Positions 14,611 to 22,732 are shown, counted from the stretch's first letter. The stretch: 30,408 nucleotides of DNA from DATGLE01 sp035294325 (GCA_035294325.1 DATGLE010000027.1:1-30408); one strand, 5' to 3'. The notes: a model not told the origin generated them from the letters alone. Made by a program: numbers and translations.

Positions 14611-16590
14611 CTACAGCTTTGCCAGTTTATAGCCCACGTCGGGGACGGTCAGGATATAACGCGGGTGGCGCGGATCGGACTCGATCTTGCGGCGCAAGCG
14701 ACTGATGTAAACCCAGATAAAATCGATTTCGCGGTTATATTCCGGTCCCCACACCTTTTCGAGCAAGAGTTCATGCGTCACCACCATGCCCACATTCTGC
14801 GCCAGCACACTGAGCAGCCGATATTCGGTACGGCTCAGTTGCACCACGCGTCCCTCCACCGTCACAAGATGCTGTGCATAGTCGATCACCAGCGCACCCG
14901 TCACGAAGGTCGTCTGCTGCTGCGCCTGCTCGCCAGGGATGGTCCGCCGGCGCAGCAGCGCTCGCACTCGCGCCATGAGTTCCTTCATGCCGAAAGGTTT
15001 TAACACCAGATCATCGCTGCCCAGATCGAAGAGTTGCACCCGTTCGTCCTCATCGCACTCATCGCAGAGCATCAGCACCGGTGTCTGAGAGAATTCGCGC
15101 AGGCGCCGCAGCAGTTCGACCCCGTTCATGTCCGCAAGCTGCGTCGAGAGCAGGATCACATCGGGTTCTTCCAGATCCATCTGCCGCAGGCATTGGATGC
15201 CGTGACTGACGGCCTGGACGCGATAGTGCTGCTCTTCCAGGTTTGCACGCAGATAGCGGGTGAGGCGCGGATCCTTCTCGGCCAGCAGCACGCGTATGCG
15301 CTTATCGGACCTGAGCAGAGGACCGGGCGTGCCTTCCTTTACGGTTGCCGGCGCCGATACAGCAGAAGCAGCCGAGAGATGGGCTGGCGGCGTAAAAGGC
15401 AGCGTGAAGTAGAAAGTAGCGCCACAGCCGGGGCCGGGCGAATCGGCCCAGATCCTGCCGCCGTGCGCCTCAACCGTCGCGCGCGCAGAGGCCAGCCCCA
15501 GGCCGCTGCCCCCCGTGTCCTCCTCTTCCTGCGGGACACGGAAGAAGCGCTCGAAGATGCGATCAAGATGCTCTGGCGCAATGCCTGCACCCTCATCGCT
15601 AATAGCGATACGCAGCTCGATCTCATCAGCCTCAAGCTGGATCGTGATGGTCGTGCCGGCTTTGGAGTAAGTCACGGCATTATGCAGCAGGTGATTCACA
15701 GCCTGTTCGATGCGCATAACATCGCAGAGCACCGGAGATATGGCGGGAGCGGAGCGCAGCACAAAGCGATGCTCAGGGGCATGCTGTTGCCAGCGCCTGA
15801 CAAGTTGATCCAACAGTTCGGGGATATGGACCTGCGTCAGCCGCAAAGGCTGCGTGCCTGCATCGAGCCGCCAGACATCGAGCAGCGTATTAAGGATATC
15901 GTAGAGGCGGTCCGACTGGGTATCGATCATCTGCAACATCTCGCGCTGCATCGCCGGGTCCCAGCGGGCCGAGCCGCCCAGCAGCGTCGTAGCGCAGCCT
16001 TTGATGATGGCGAGCGGCGTCTTGAGTTCATGAGCAGCCATTGCCAGCGTCTCGCTGCGCTCCTCAATCGCTGATCGCTCCAGAGTGATATCGTCGAAGA
16101 GCACACCGCGACCTAGCAGGCGGCCCTGATCGTTATGCACCGGGAAGGTTCGCACGCGCAGCCAGCGCACCGCAGCCGCAGCCAGAGCCAGATCCGCCGC
16201 ATACTCCTGCTCGCTATGCCAGACGCGCTCCAGCTCGTTTTGCGCAAGCTGTGGATTGGCGGCAATGGAGAGCAGGTGCTCGCGCACATCGAAATTCCGC
16301 GCATCAACCAGGCTATCCTCTCCAATGCGCAGCAGTCGCAGCGCACTCGCGTTGGAGTAGATGACGCGCTCCTGCTGATTGAGCAGCATGAATCCGCTGC
16401 TCATACTCGCGCAGACCTCCACGAGCACATGATACTCGCGTGTAAAGCCTGCTGGTATGAGATCGGTCTCTGCGTTTGATGGCTGAGATACTGCTCGAAC
16501 CGCCTCGCCAGCCTCCCGGACACCATTCTTTTTGCCCGGGCCATCTCCAGTAGTGGAGTTCATCCCAGAAACGACCCTTTCCCAATTCAT
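14611..16590 (-). CDS. Single-chain PAS-histidine kinase-receiver-winged-helix regulator
   Basis: The 659-residue protein has no membrane segment or signal. Domains in order: PAS (about 53-170), HisKA with H187 in MAAHELKTPL, HATPase with N304 (NHLLHNAV), DEGAGIAP and GGSGLGL, then a receiver (432-548) and an OmpR/PhoB-type winged helix (561-657, SRTEYRLLSVLAQN to YILTVPDVGYKL). It therefore unites kinase and DNA-binding output in one chain. The receiver is atypical: Ser482 replaces the phosphoacceptor Asp (VILLSTQL), the acidic pocket reads AEKD, the Thr position is Cys, while K531 remains. A promoter at 16606-16635 would leave only about 9 nt before this ATG. An in-frame ATG at 16563 has AAAGGG upstream and may be the real start. 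Confidence 0.88.
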   Translation of the reverse strand: MNWERVVSGMNSTTGDGPGKKNGVREAGEAVRAVSQPSNAETDLIPAGFTREYHVLVEVCASMSSGFMLLNQQERVIYSNASALRLLRIGEDSLVDARNFDVREHLLSIAANPQLAQNELERVWHSEQEYAADLALAAAAVRWLRVRTFPVHNDQGRLLGRGVLFDDITLERSAIEERSETLAMAAHELKTPLAIIKGCATTLLGGSARWDPAMQREMLQMIDTQSDRLYDILNTLLDVWRLDAGTQPLRLTQVHIPELLDQLVRRWQQHAPEHRFVLRSAPAISPVLCDVMRIEQAVNHLLHNAVTYSKAGTTITIQLEADEIELRIAISDEGAGIAPEHLDRIFERFFRVPQEEEDTGGSGLGLASARATVEAHGGRIWADSPGPGCGATFYFTLPFTPPAHLSAASAVSAPATVKEGTPGPLLRSDKRIRVLLAEKDPRLTRYLRANLEEQHYRVQAVSHGIQCLRQMDLEEPDVILLSTQLADMNGVELLRRLREFSQTPVLMLCDECDEDERVQLFDLGSDDLVLKPFGMKELMARVRALLRRRTIPGEQAQQQTTFVTGALVIDYAQHLVTVEGRVVQLSRTEYRLLSVLAQNVGMVVTHELLLEKVWGPEYNREIDFIWVYISRLRRKIESDPRHPRYILTVPDVGYKLAKL

Positions 16591-16605
16591 TCTCTAGCTA
16601 TCCCT

Positions 16606-16635
16606 ATTCTAGCAAAAGAGGGCGGGGGTAGACAA
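16606..16635 (-). promoter_or_regulatory. Candidate sigma-70 promoter of the kinase-regulator gene
   Basis: Minus strand TTGTCT (16635-16630), 18-bp spacer, TAGAAT (16611-16606). Four and five of six consensus bases match. The predicted start lies close to 16599, which favours the internal ATG at 16563 or near-leaderless translation from 16590. Confidence 0.5.
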
Positions 16636-16725
16636 CTGCCGCACAGGTCCTCAGTGTATGGGGACGCAAGGCACAATAGCATCGAAGCTCTCTAGCAGGG
16701 TATTCACGCAAATCTGGCTGCGCCT

Positions 16726-17139
16726 TCAGTGGAGGCCCGCGATCATCACAATGATAATCAGGTGGATAATCATAGCCGCAATGCACCCCACAGCAATGAA
16801 CACAACCCACCTGCGATCTATGATGTACTCACGGATGCGCGTCGAATAGGCTTGCGGCCAGCGCTCGGAGGCGACCAGGCCGATAGCGATGCGCAGGCGC
16901 AGCGGGGAACGCACCGGAGAGACACGCATCTGAACAAGGAGCATTTCGTAACAGTGTTTGCAAAGCACCCAGGAGAGGCGAGGTTCGGGCACTCCCTCCG
17001 GTTCCATGACGTGGATAGGATCAAACCAGATGCGGCGGCTACAAATCGAGCAACGGGTGGCGCCGCGCTTCCTGGCGCGCTGTATTCTCTGCCGCTCGGG
17101 AGCAATGATCGACCCATCTCTATTCATCGCGTCCTTCAT
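16726..17139 (-). CDS. Zinc-ribbon-like protein with one C-terminal membrane helix, unknown function
   Basis: I do not recognise this 137-residue protein. An N-terminal basic stretch (PERQRIQRARKRG) precedes two CxxC pairs, CSIC and CKHC, about 30 residues apart, which would bind one zinc. A hydrophobic C-terminal segment (WVVFIAVGCIAAMIIHLIII) gives a tail-anchored topology with the zinc module in the cytoplasm. I chose the ATG at 17139 because GAAAGGA sits 7 nt upstream; the frame is open to 17166. It follows the oxidase operon but a 66-bp palindrome separates them, so it probably has its own promoter. Confidence 0.6.
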   Translation of the reverse strand: MKDAMNRDGSIIAPERQRIQRARKRGATRCSICSRRIWFDPIHVMEPEGVPEPRLSWVLCKHCYEMLLVQMRVSPVRSPLRLRIAIGLVASERWPQAYSTRIREYIIDRRWVVFIAVGCIAAMIIHLIIIVMIAGLH

Positions 17140-17285
17140 ACCGGCGTCCTTTCTCATCCTGATCACGGAGTGCTCTCTACCATATCACAGATACATCACA
17201 GAATACGCTCATATTTTCCTCATTGTAACACATTCTGCTTCCCACAGCGGACAATTTTCGAGCAAGACTCGCGGGGCCGCGCCCT

Positions 17286-17351
17286 GCTCGAAACGAGGGA
17301 AGGTGCAGGCGGAGCCGCGCGGCTCCGCCTGCACCTTCCCTCGTTTCGAGC
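17286..17351. terminator. 66-bp perfect palindrome after the oxidase operon
   Basis: Bases 17286-17351 are an exact palindrome: 33-bp arms with no unpaired loop, from GCTCGAAACGAGGG to CCCTCGTTTCGAGC, centred on GGAGCCGC/GCGGCTCC. It begins 57 bp beyond the ctaE stop and probably ends the oxidase transcript, though no T-run follows. A third TTTCGAGC copy (17257-17264 region) can pair with the left arm instead, so alternative folds exist. Confidence 0.7.
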
Positions 17352-17407
17352 GATCCGCTTGCGAATCGCGAGAAGTGGCAGAAGTGAAAGCCCTGTACTA
17401 ACATCTA

Positions 17408-18055
17408 TCAGTGTGGCAGCAGCAGCGGCAGCAGGTAGACGGTGCTGAACACAAAGACCCAGACACCATCTACGAAGTGCCAGTACATCTCACCCGCCGT
17501 CAGCCCAAAGTGCTTTTGCGCCGTGAAGTCACCACGTATGGTTCGGATAAGGATGATTATGAGAAAGATCAGGCCCACCGTGACATGCAGGCCATGGAAG
17601 CCCGTCAACGTGAAGAACGCTGACCCGAAGGTCTTGTATTGCAGGCTAAAGCCTTCGGCGTAAAGGCTGGTATATTCGTAAGCCTGACCGCCCAGGAAGA
17701 TAGCACCCAGTATGATCGTGATAACGAGGTTCCAGATCATACCATTTATGCCATTCCTTTCGCCCCTGGCAGCGGCACGACCTGCACGGTGGGCAAAAAT
17801 ACTACTGCTCAGCAGAATAATCGTATTGACGCCCGTCGGAAAGAGAATAGGCAGGTCCTCTCCCGAAGGCAGGACCCAGAACCCATGCGGAATTTGCAGG
17901 CCACGCACCTCCAGGTAGAGATAAGCCGCGATCAAGTTGGCAAAGATCAACGCTTCCGAAGCGATGAAGAAGATCATGCCCCACCAGTTGATGCTGCGTC
18001 CAACCTCTACATGCTCTTCAAGCGCCCTGACCTGTTCGCCATGAGCAACGCTCAT
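17408..18055 (-). CDS. ctaE: Cytochrome c oxidase subunit III
   Basis: The 215-residue protein is the short five-helix form of subunit III. It shows the conserved FIASEALIFANLIAAYLYL with its membrane Glu, GVNTIILLSSS, GQAYEYTSL, GFHGLHVTVG and the closing EMYWHFVDGVWVFVFSTVYLLPL. Subunit III stabilises the catalytic core and the proton-uptake path. A GGGAG ribosome-binding site precedes the ATG. It is the last gene of the cluster ctaC-ctaD-subunit-IV-like-ctaE, 64 bp after the small gene. Confidence 0.93.
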   Translation of the reverse strand: MSVAHGEQVRALEEHVEVGRSINWWGMIFFIASEALIFANLIAAYLYLEVRGLQIPHGFWVLPSGEDLPILFPTGVNTIILLSSSIFAHRAGRAAARGERNGINGMIWNLVITIILGAIFLGGQAYEYTSLYAEGFSLQYKTFGSAFFTLTGFHGLHVTVGLIFLIIILIRTIRGDFTAQKHFGLTAGEMYWHFVDGVWVFVFSTVYLLPLLLPH

Positions 18056-18119
18056 ATCCTAACACTCCCTATTACTAAATCTGCGCGTATTCTATGAAAC
18101 CCGTTTAACAGGGTAATAG

Positions 18120-18461
18120 CTATCGACGTTCCACCCCCCAGCCAATAATGGCGGTGATGACAAGCAGCAGACCGAGCACAAACACAATCGGATGAATATC
18201 CAGCCCTATAACTGTGATGCACAGTGCAACAGCCAGCAGGATCGGCCAGAAGCTCGGGCGAGGAGTGATATCCTCGATACGCGGTGGCGCCTTTTTCCTG
18301 CGCTTCTTGCGCACGGGAGCTTCAGGAGCGGCAGCGTTTGGAGCGGAGAGGTCTCCGCTCTTTCCGCCCGGCTCCTGCTGCTCTGCCTGCTCTTGCGATT
18401 CGCTCCGCTGCTCCACGGCTACAGACTCGCTCTTTTCTTCCAGATGTTGTGCTTCGTTCAT
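18120..18461 (-). CDS. Small two-helix membrane protein, cytochrome c oxidase subunit IV-like
   Basis: The 113-residue protein starts with about 65 hydrophilic residues, rich in Glu/Gln and then basic (RKKRRKKAPP). Two membrane helices follow (SFWPILLAVALCITVIGL and IVFVLGLLLVITAIIG), ending GWGVERR. The pattern of a Trp-Pro at the start of helix 1, a short turn and a closing G-W is seen in small subunit-IV-like proteins of bacterial caa3 oxidases. The position between ctaD (12-bp gap) and ctaE supports that role. The long charged N-terminus is unusual. Assignment rests mainly on context. Confidence 0.65.
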   Translation of the reverse strand: MNEAQHLEEKSESVAVEQRSESQEQAEQQEPGGKSGDLSAPNAAAPEAPVRKKRRKKAPPRIEDITPRPSFWPILLAVALCITVIGLDIHPIVFVLGLLLVITAIIGWGVERR

Positions 18462-18473
18462 CGTTCTCTCTTG

Positions 18474-20162
18474 CTAGTGAGTTACCGTCTTCCAGTCAGC
18501 GATCTCCGGATATTTCTTATCGAAGAACGGGCGACGGCTGCGCACCACCGGAAGCTCCAGGAAGTTGTACTTCGGCGGAGGCGAGGCTGTATCCCATTCC
18601 AGCGTAAAGGCATCCCAGGGATCGTCGCCGGATTTGCGTCCGACCTTCAGACTGTAGACGAGATTGTACAGGAAGACCATGATGGCAACGCCGATGATAA
18701 ACGCGCCGGCGGAAGCCATCAGGTTCAGATCGTTCCAGCCCAGATCGGCGGGATAGGTATAGACGCGGCGCGGCATACCAAACAGTCCGAGCAGGTGCAT
18801 CGGGAAGAAGGTCAGGTTGACGCCAATAAGCATCAGCCAGAACTGGATCTGCCCCAGGCGCTCATCGAGCAGCTTGCCAGTAAATTTGGGGAACCAGTAG
18901 AATATGCCGCCAAAGATCGCGAAGACCGTGCCGCCGAAGAGCACGTAATGGATATGCGCGACGACGAAGTAGGTATCAGTCACCTGGTAGTCAAAAGGCA
19001 CAACGGCCAGAGCGGCGCCATTCAGGCCGCCGATCAGGAACATCGCCACGAAACCAAGCGCGAAGAGCATGGGTGTCTTGAGATTGAGTTTGCCGCCATA
19101 GACCGTTGCCACCCAGTTGAAGATCTTCACCGCCGTCGGAATAGCGATCAGCGTGGTGCTCGTCGCGAAAAACGCCTGTGCCACCGGCGGCAGGCCAACG
19201 GCGAACATATGGTGCGCCCACACCGTGAAGCTCAGGAAACCGATAGCGACGCCCGACCACGCGATAAAGGTATAGCCGAAGATCGGTTTACGCGAGAAGA
19301 CCGGCAGGATCTCCGAGACCATACCGAAGGCGGGTAAGATCAGGATATAGACCTCCGGGTGCCCGAACGACCAGAAGAGATGCTGCCACAGCAGCGGATC
19401 GCCGCCGTAGAAGTACTGGTAGAAATGCGTTCCCAGATGGCGGTCCAGCAGCAGCAGGCCGCTGGCAGCGGTCAGGCTCGGCAGAGCGAAAAGCAGCAGG
19501 AATGAAGTCACCAGCTGCATCCATGAGAACAGCGGCATGCGGTTGATGCTCATACCGGGTGCGCGCAACTTCAAAATGGTAACGACGAAGTTGACCGAGC
19601 CGGCGATAGACGAGATACCCAGCAGCAGCGTACCCAGCACCCAGAAGTCGGCGTTCGCGCCAGGAGTACACGTAACGGCATGTACGCCACAGCCGGCGGC
19701 CATCTCGCTCAAGGGAGCGTACTGGAACCAGCCGCCGTCGGGTGGAGCGCCGAACAGAAAGCTCGATTGCAGGAAGAGGCCGCCGAAGAGCACGGTCCAG
19801 TAGCCAAACGCGTTCAAGCGTGGAAAGGCCATATCGCGTGCACCAATCATCAACGGCACCACGTAGTTGCCAAAGCCCGTGAGAATCGGCATCACGAACA
19901 GGAAGATCATCGTCACCCCGTGCATGGTGAAGATCTCGTTATAGGTCTGGGGATCCAGCACCTTCCCATTCGGAAATGCCAGTTGTGTGCGGATGAGGAG
20001 AGCCTCCATGCCGCCCACCAGGAAGAAGAAGAAGCCGGTGACAATGTACATCAGGCCGATCTTTTTGTGATCGGTTGTCATCAGCCACTCACCAAAGTAA
20101 GTTTCGCCCAGACTTCTTCGTGGCACTAATGTTGTTGCACTATCGATAGTGCGCGTTGCCAT
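18474..20162 (-). CDS. ctaD: Cytochrome c oxidase subunit I (A-type haem-copper oxidase)
   Basis: This 562-residue protein has 12 or more membrane helices and all haem-copper ligands: the haem a His in FTMHG, the CuB His-Tyr motif GHPEVY, the CuB pair HHMF, and the haem a3/haem a ligands in AHIHYV. Glu in GHPEVY marks the A1-type D-channel; the motif GNYVVPLMIGARDMAFPRLN is also present. It reduces oxygen to water and pumps protons. An external loop near residue 135-145 (GCGVHAVTC) carries two cysteines not usual in the family. GGAGG precedes the ATG. It lies 46 bp after ctaC. Confidence 0.96.
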   Translation of the reverse strand: MATRTIDSATTLVPRRSLGETYFGEWLMTTDHKKIGLMYIVTGFFFFLVGGMEALLIRTQLAFPNGKVLDPQTYNEIFTMHGVTMIFLFVMPILTGFGNYVVPLMIGARDMAFPRLNAFGYWTVLFGGLFLQSSFLFGAPPDGGWFQYAPLSEMAAGCGVHAVTCTPGANADFWVLGTLLLGISSIAGSVNFVVTILKLRAPGMSINRMPLFSWMQLVTSFLLLFALPSLTAASGLLLLDRHLGTHFYQYFYGGDPLLWQHLFWSFGHPEVYILILPAFGMVSEILPVFSRKPIFGYTFIAWSGVAIGFLSFTVWAHHMFAVGLPPVAQAFFATSTTLIAIPTAVKIFNWVATVYGGKLNLKTPMLFALGFVAMFLIGGLNGAALAVVPFDYQVTDTYFVVAHIHYVLFGGTVFAIFGGIFYWFPKFTGKLLDERLGQIQFWLMLIGVNLTFFPMHLLGLFGMPRRVYTYPADLGWNDLNLMASAGAFIIGVAIMVFLYNLVYSLKVGRKSGDDPWDAFTLEWDTASPPPKYNFLELPVVRSRRPFFDKKYPEIADWKTVTH

Positions 20163-20208
20163 AAGAATTCCTCCAAACGTCTAGCCCAGAGAAAACGGGA
20201 TAGCAGGG

Positions 20209-21318
20209 CTATTTCAGACTCTCCAGATACGCCACCAGCGCCTTGATCTGATCTGGCGTGAGGCTCACGTTCATATCATTGCCCGGTTTTATACCTTGAG
20301 GATCAGCCAGCCATTTTGCCAGGGCGCAATTCGAGAGATCGCCGCCGGGCTGGCACTTACTCCAATCTATCGTTAAGACGCCACCGGCGATCAAGTCGCG
20401 GCTCCCAAAGTGCGTCAGGTTCGGCCCGACCTTACATACCGCGGCATTCGGATTATTCGGATCGTTACAGGCAACCGCAGGATCAACGTCGCTCTTGAGA
20501 TCAACGCCGACGATGCCGTGGCAGCTTGTGCATTGCTGGGCGAAGATCTTTTGCCCCTGCGCCGCCAGGCTCCCGGCCGGTGGCGTCGCCGCCGCCTGCT
20601 GCTGCGAAGTCACCCACGTATTGAAGGCATCGGGCGTATCGACGGAAACCTGGAACTTCATATTGGCGTGTTGCAAGCCACAATACTCGGTACACAGACC
20701 CCAGTAGACGCCCGTCTTATCAGCCTTGAACCACCTTGTGTTGTCGTGACCCGGAATAACGTCGGTTTTGCCTGTCAACTGCGGAACCCAGAAGCTATGG
20801 ATCACATTATTCGAGTAGAGATCGGCCTGGACGATTGTGCCTACCGGGACATGCATGGTATCGGCTGTAGTGATATGGTACTCGGGATAGTAGAACTCCC
20901 ACCACCACTGATGACCGACCACCTCTACTTTCAGCGCCTTGCCTGGAGGCTGCGCCGCCACACTGAAGAGTCCGCTAATCGTAATGGCGAGCACAATAAA
21001 GAGAATAATGGCCGGAATCACCGTCCAGAGCACCTCGATCCTGGTGCTGCCATGAATCTGCCGCGGATTGGGCATGCCCGGGCGCTCGCGATAGCGGAAT
21101 ATCGAGTAGAGCAGCCATGCCTCAACGCCCACAAATATCACTGTGGCGATAATCAGGATCAGATAAAACACGCCGCTCTCAGACTGAGCAACAGGCCCCG
21201 CCGTGTTCAAGATGGAGGGTGAGTTCTCCCCGCACGCGGCTAAAAGCATCGAGGACAAGAACAGACCCGCGACCACCAGCGGCCAGCGCTTTGCCCCGCG
21301 AAATAAAGGCATCCTCAC
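20209..21318 (-). CDS. ctaC: Cytochrome c oxidase subunit II with C-terminal cytochrome c (caa3 type)
   Basis: The 369-residue protein begins with a lipoprotein signal (lipobox LLAAC, Cys29), then two membrane helices (about 50-72 and 92-115). A cupredoxin domain holds the CuA site: HSFWVP plus CTEYCGLQHANM. From about residue 265 there is a class I cytochrome c with haem motif CTSCH and a likely axial Met in GNDMNVSL. It takes electrons from a soluble or fused cytochrome to CuA. The haem domain has an insert with four additional cysteines (AC..VC and KC..NC). I favour the GTG start, with AGGAG 8 nt upstream. The gene heads the oxidase operon and has the 17-bp motif 128 bp upstream. Confidence 0.94.
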   Translation of the reverse strand: MRMPLFRGAKRWPLVVAGLFLSSMLLAACGENSPSILNTAGPVAQSESGVFYLILIIATVIFVGVEAWLLYSIFRYRERPGMPNPRQIHGSTRIEVLWTVIPAIILFIVLAITISGLFSVAAQPPGKALKVEVVGHQWWWEFYYPEYHITTADTMHVPVGTIVQADLYSNNVIHSFWVPQLTGKTDVIPGHDNTRWFKADKTGVYWGLCTEYCGLQHANMKFQVSVDTPDAFNTWVTSQQQAAATPPAGSLAAQGQKIFAQQCTSCHGIVGVDLKSDVDPAVACNDPNNPNAAVCKVGPNLTHFGSRDLIAGGVLTIDWSKCQPGGDLSNCALAKWLADPQGIKPGNDMNVSLTPDQIKALVAYLESLK

Positions 21319-21445
21319 GTCTAAATCTCCTACAGAAAGTTTTTGACGATGGACAATGATGTCTTTGTTCAGGCGACATTACTTCCACATTACGCTGTAG
21401 TGTAGCCATAGCCCCTGACACTGAGCTTGCAGTTTTTCCTCCCAA

Positions 21446-21462
21446 CCTTACAGCAACCTGAA
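21446..21462 (-). promoter_or_regulatory. Shared 17-bp motif, copy 2 (upstream of ctaC)
   Basis: Minus strand TTCAGGTTGCTGTAAGG, followed by TTGGGAGG. It is oriented toward ctaC, 128 bp before its start. It differs from the other two copies only at motif positions 7-9. Confidence 0.55.
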
Positions 21463-21553
21463 AGGAATGGCATTCTTTATTGACTCCTCAGCGCCCGCGG
21501 CGCTTCGCCAGGACGAACGGATAAGCGACTGGAGGTAGCAAGGGGCCGGAAGG

Positions 21554-22468
21554 TTATCCCTGAGATACCTGCTCATGGGGCACATCTTCCTGCTCGTTCA
21601 TATCGTCATCATCCTCATCCTCTTCTGACTGCACCAGTTGCGCATCCATTGCGGCCTCGGAGGCGCGCTGCTTCTGCTCCTGCATCTGCAACCAGCGAAT
21701 CAGCAGCACGCTCATAATTCCAATATAGAGGATATTGCCGGGCACCCACATAATCAGCCCGCCCAACTGCTGGTCCGTCACCGGCGAGAGTCCCCAGGCC
21801 CGTACCGGCTGCTGCACATATGGCGCGTAGAGCGGCGGGAAGAAGGTAAGACCGGCTCCCAGCAAGACGGCGGGCATACAGTTGAAGAAGAGATAGAGAA
21901 TCTGCCCGCCGATGGAGAGGCGCGGCAGCTCCTCGACTGGACTGAAGATCGGCCACCAGGCAATGATGGAAAAGATGATAAAGGTCAGGTGCTCCAGAAT
22001 ATGGATAGACTCATTGGAGAGCGTGGCATCGTATAAGGGCGGTGCGTGCCAGAGCCAGAAATCGGCGTTGTAGAGCACGAAGGCTACAACCGGGAAGGTC
22101 AGGCCCCTGGCGATCAGAAAGACACCGCGATTGCGCAAGAGCGGGCGGATCAACCATCCCGGCATACCGAGCAGCAGCAGTGGCGGCCCCACCAGCGTAA
22201 TCACTAAGTGCTGCACCATGTGCGCACTGAAAAGGTACTCGTCGCCCAGTTCGTCCAGCGGCGAGGCCAGCGCCAGGAAGATGATCAGCACGCCGACCAG
22301 GAAGGTAATTACCTGGCCGCGCTTTACGGAACCGGCGAGGTGATATTTTTCGCGCAGCGGACCTACAGCGTAGAGATACAGTCCAACCACCAGCGCCGTG
22401 CCGATCAGAATAGAGGGGGCCAGATTCCACTGCGTCAGCCAGAATTCAAGCCCCAGGTTTGCTTCCAC
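21554..22468 (-). CDS. ctaG: Caa3-type cytochrome c oxidase assembly factor CtaG
   Basis: The protein is a polytopic membrane protein (about seven helices) of the Caa3_CtaG type, needed for copper insertion or assembly of caa3 oxidase. Typical features are SPLDELGDEYLFSAHMVQHLVITLVGPPLLLLG with its His pair, HILEHLTFI, and a C-terminal helix before an acidic tail (EEDEDDDDMNEQED). I chose the GTG at 22468-22466 (304 residues): GAAAGG lies upstream and a good promoter at 22512-22540 makes the longer frame from TTG 22540 impossible to transcribe fully. It is upstream of and co-directional with ctaC, but separated by 235 bp. Confidence 0.85.
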   Translation of the reverse strand: MEANLGLEFWLTQWNLAPSILIGTALVVGLYLYAVGPLREKYHLAGSVKRGQVITFLVGVLIIFLALASPLDELGDEYLFSAHMVQHLVITLVGPPLLLLGMPGWLIRPLLRNRGVFLIARGLTFPVVAFVLYNADFWLWHAPPLYDATLSNESIHILEHLTFIIFSIIAWWPIFSPVEELPRLSIGGQILYLFFNCMPAVLLGAGLTFFPPLYAPYVQQPVRAWGLSPVTDQQLGGLIMWVPGNILYIGIMSVLLIRWLQMQEQKQRASEAAMDAQLVQSEEDEDDDDMNEQEDVPHEQVSQG

Positions 22469-22511
22469 GTCTGCTCGCCTTTCCAGATATTCTCCGATAA
22501 GTTCCTGATAT

Positions 22512-22540
22512 ACTATAGCAAGACCGACATCTTGCGACAA
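22512..22540 (-). promoter_or_regulatory. Sigma-70 promoter of ctaG
   Basis: Minus strand TTGTCG (22540-22535), 17-bp spacer, TATAGT (22517-22512). The predicted start is near 22505, leaving a leader of about 37 nt before the GTG start. The MITE-like insertion ends only 10 bp upstream of its target duplication and the -35. Confidence 0.55.
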
Positions 22541-22549
22541 GGGATCCCT

Positions 22550-22656
22550 TCTCCCTCTCAGGGCTATGTAATTCTCCCCACCCCGCGCCCCGCAAGGGGG
22601 CGGCCGCCCCCTTGACCCCCGCTTCTGGCGAGCATTACATAGCCCTGTCTCCCTCT
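22550..22656. mobile_element. 89-bp MITE-like element with 14-bp terminal inverted repeats and 9-bp target duplication
   Basis: The element spans 22559-22647. Its ends are CAGGGCTATGTAAT (22559-22572) and the exact reverse complement (22634-22647). Identical TCTCCCTCT copies abut both ends (22550-22558, 22648-22656). The interior has a 22-bp GC-rich palindrome (22593-22614) and no coding capacity. This is the expected form of a non-autonomous transposon moved by a transposase encoded elsewhere. It lies between the divergent ctaG and ctaB genes. Confidence 0.8.
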
Positions 22657-22659
22657 AGC

Positions 22660-22703
22660 ATGGGAGTGTTCGCGCGGCAAAGCCGCACAACCTGCCCTCC
22701 CAT
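22660..22703. repeat. Compound stem-loop upstream of ctaB
   Basis: ATGGGAG (22660-22666) pairs with CTCCCAT (22697-22703), enclosing GCGGC-AAA-GCCGC (22674-22686). It lies just past the mobile element and before the shared motif. No T-run follows. With the motif and leader ORFs this accounts for the structure seen in the 369-bp gap 22469-22837. Confidence 0.45.
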
Positions 22704-22732
22704 CAGGCGAGTGCCGCAGGAGCGAGCACATG

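Noticed and set aside
15034..16074. Long plus-strand ORF (346 codons) opposite the kinase gene
   Set aside because: It is antisense to a protein with complete kinase motifs and has no recognisable domain; high GC gives long open antisense frames. The same applies to 18192-19337, 24899-25855, 6567-7346, 9291-10145 and 3059-3844.
22469..22540. TTG start at 22540 for ctaG
   Set aside because: It coincides with the -35 element of a good promoter; the GTG at 22468 has a suitable ribosome-binding site and gives the usual N-terminus.
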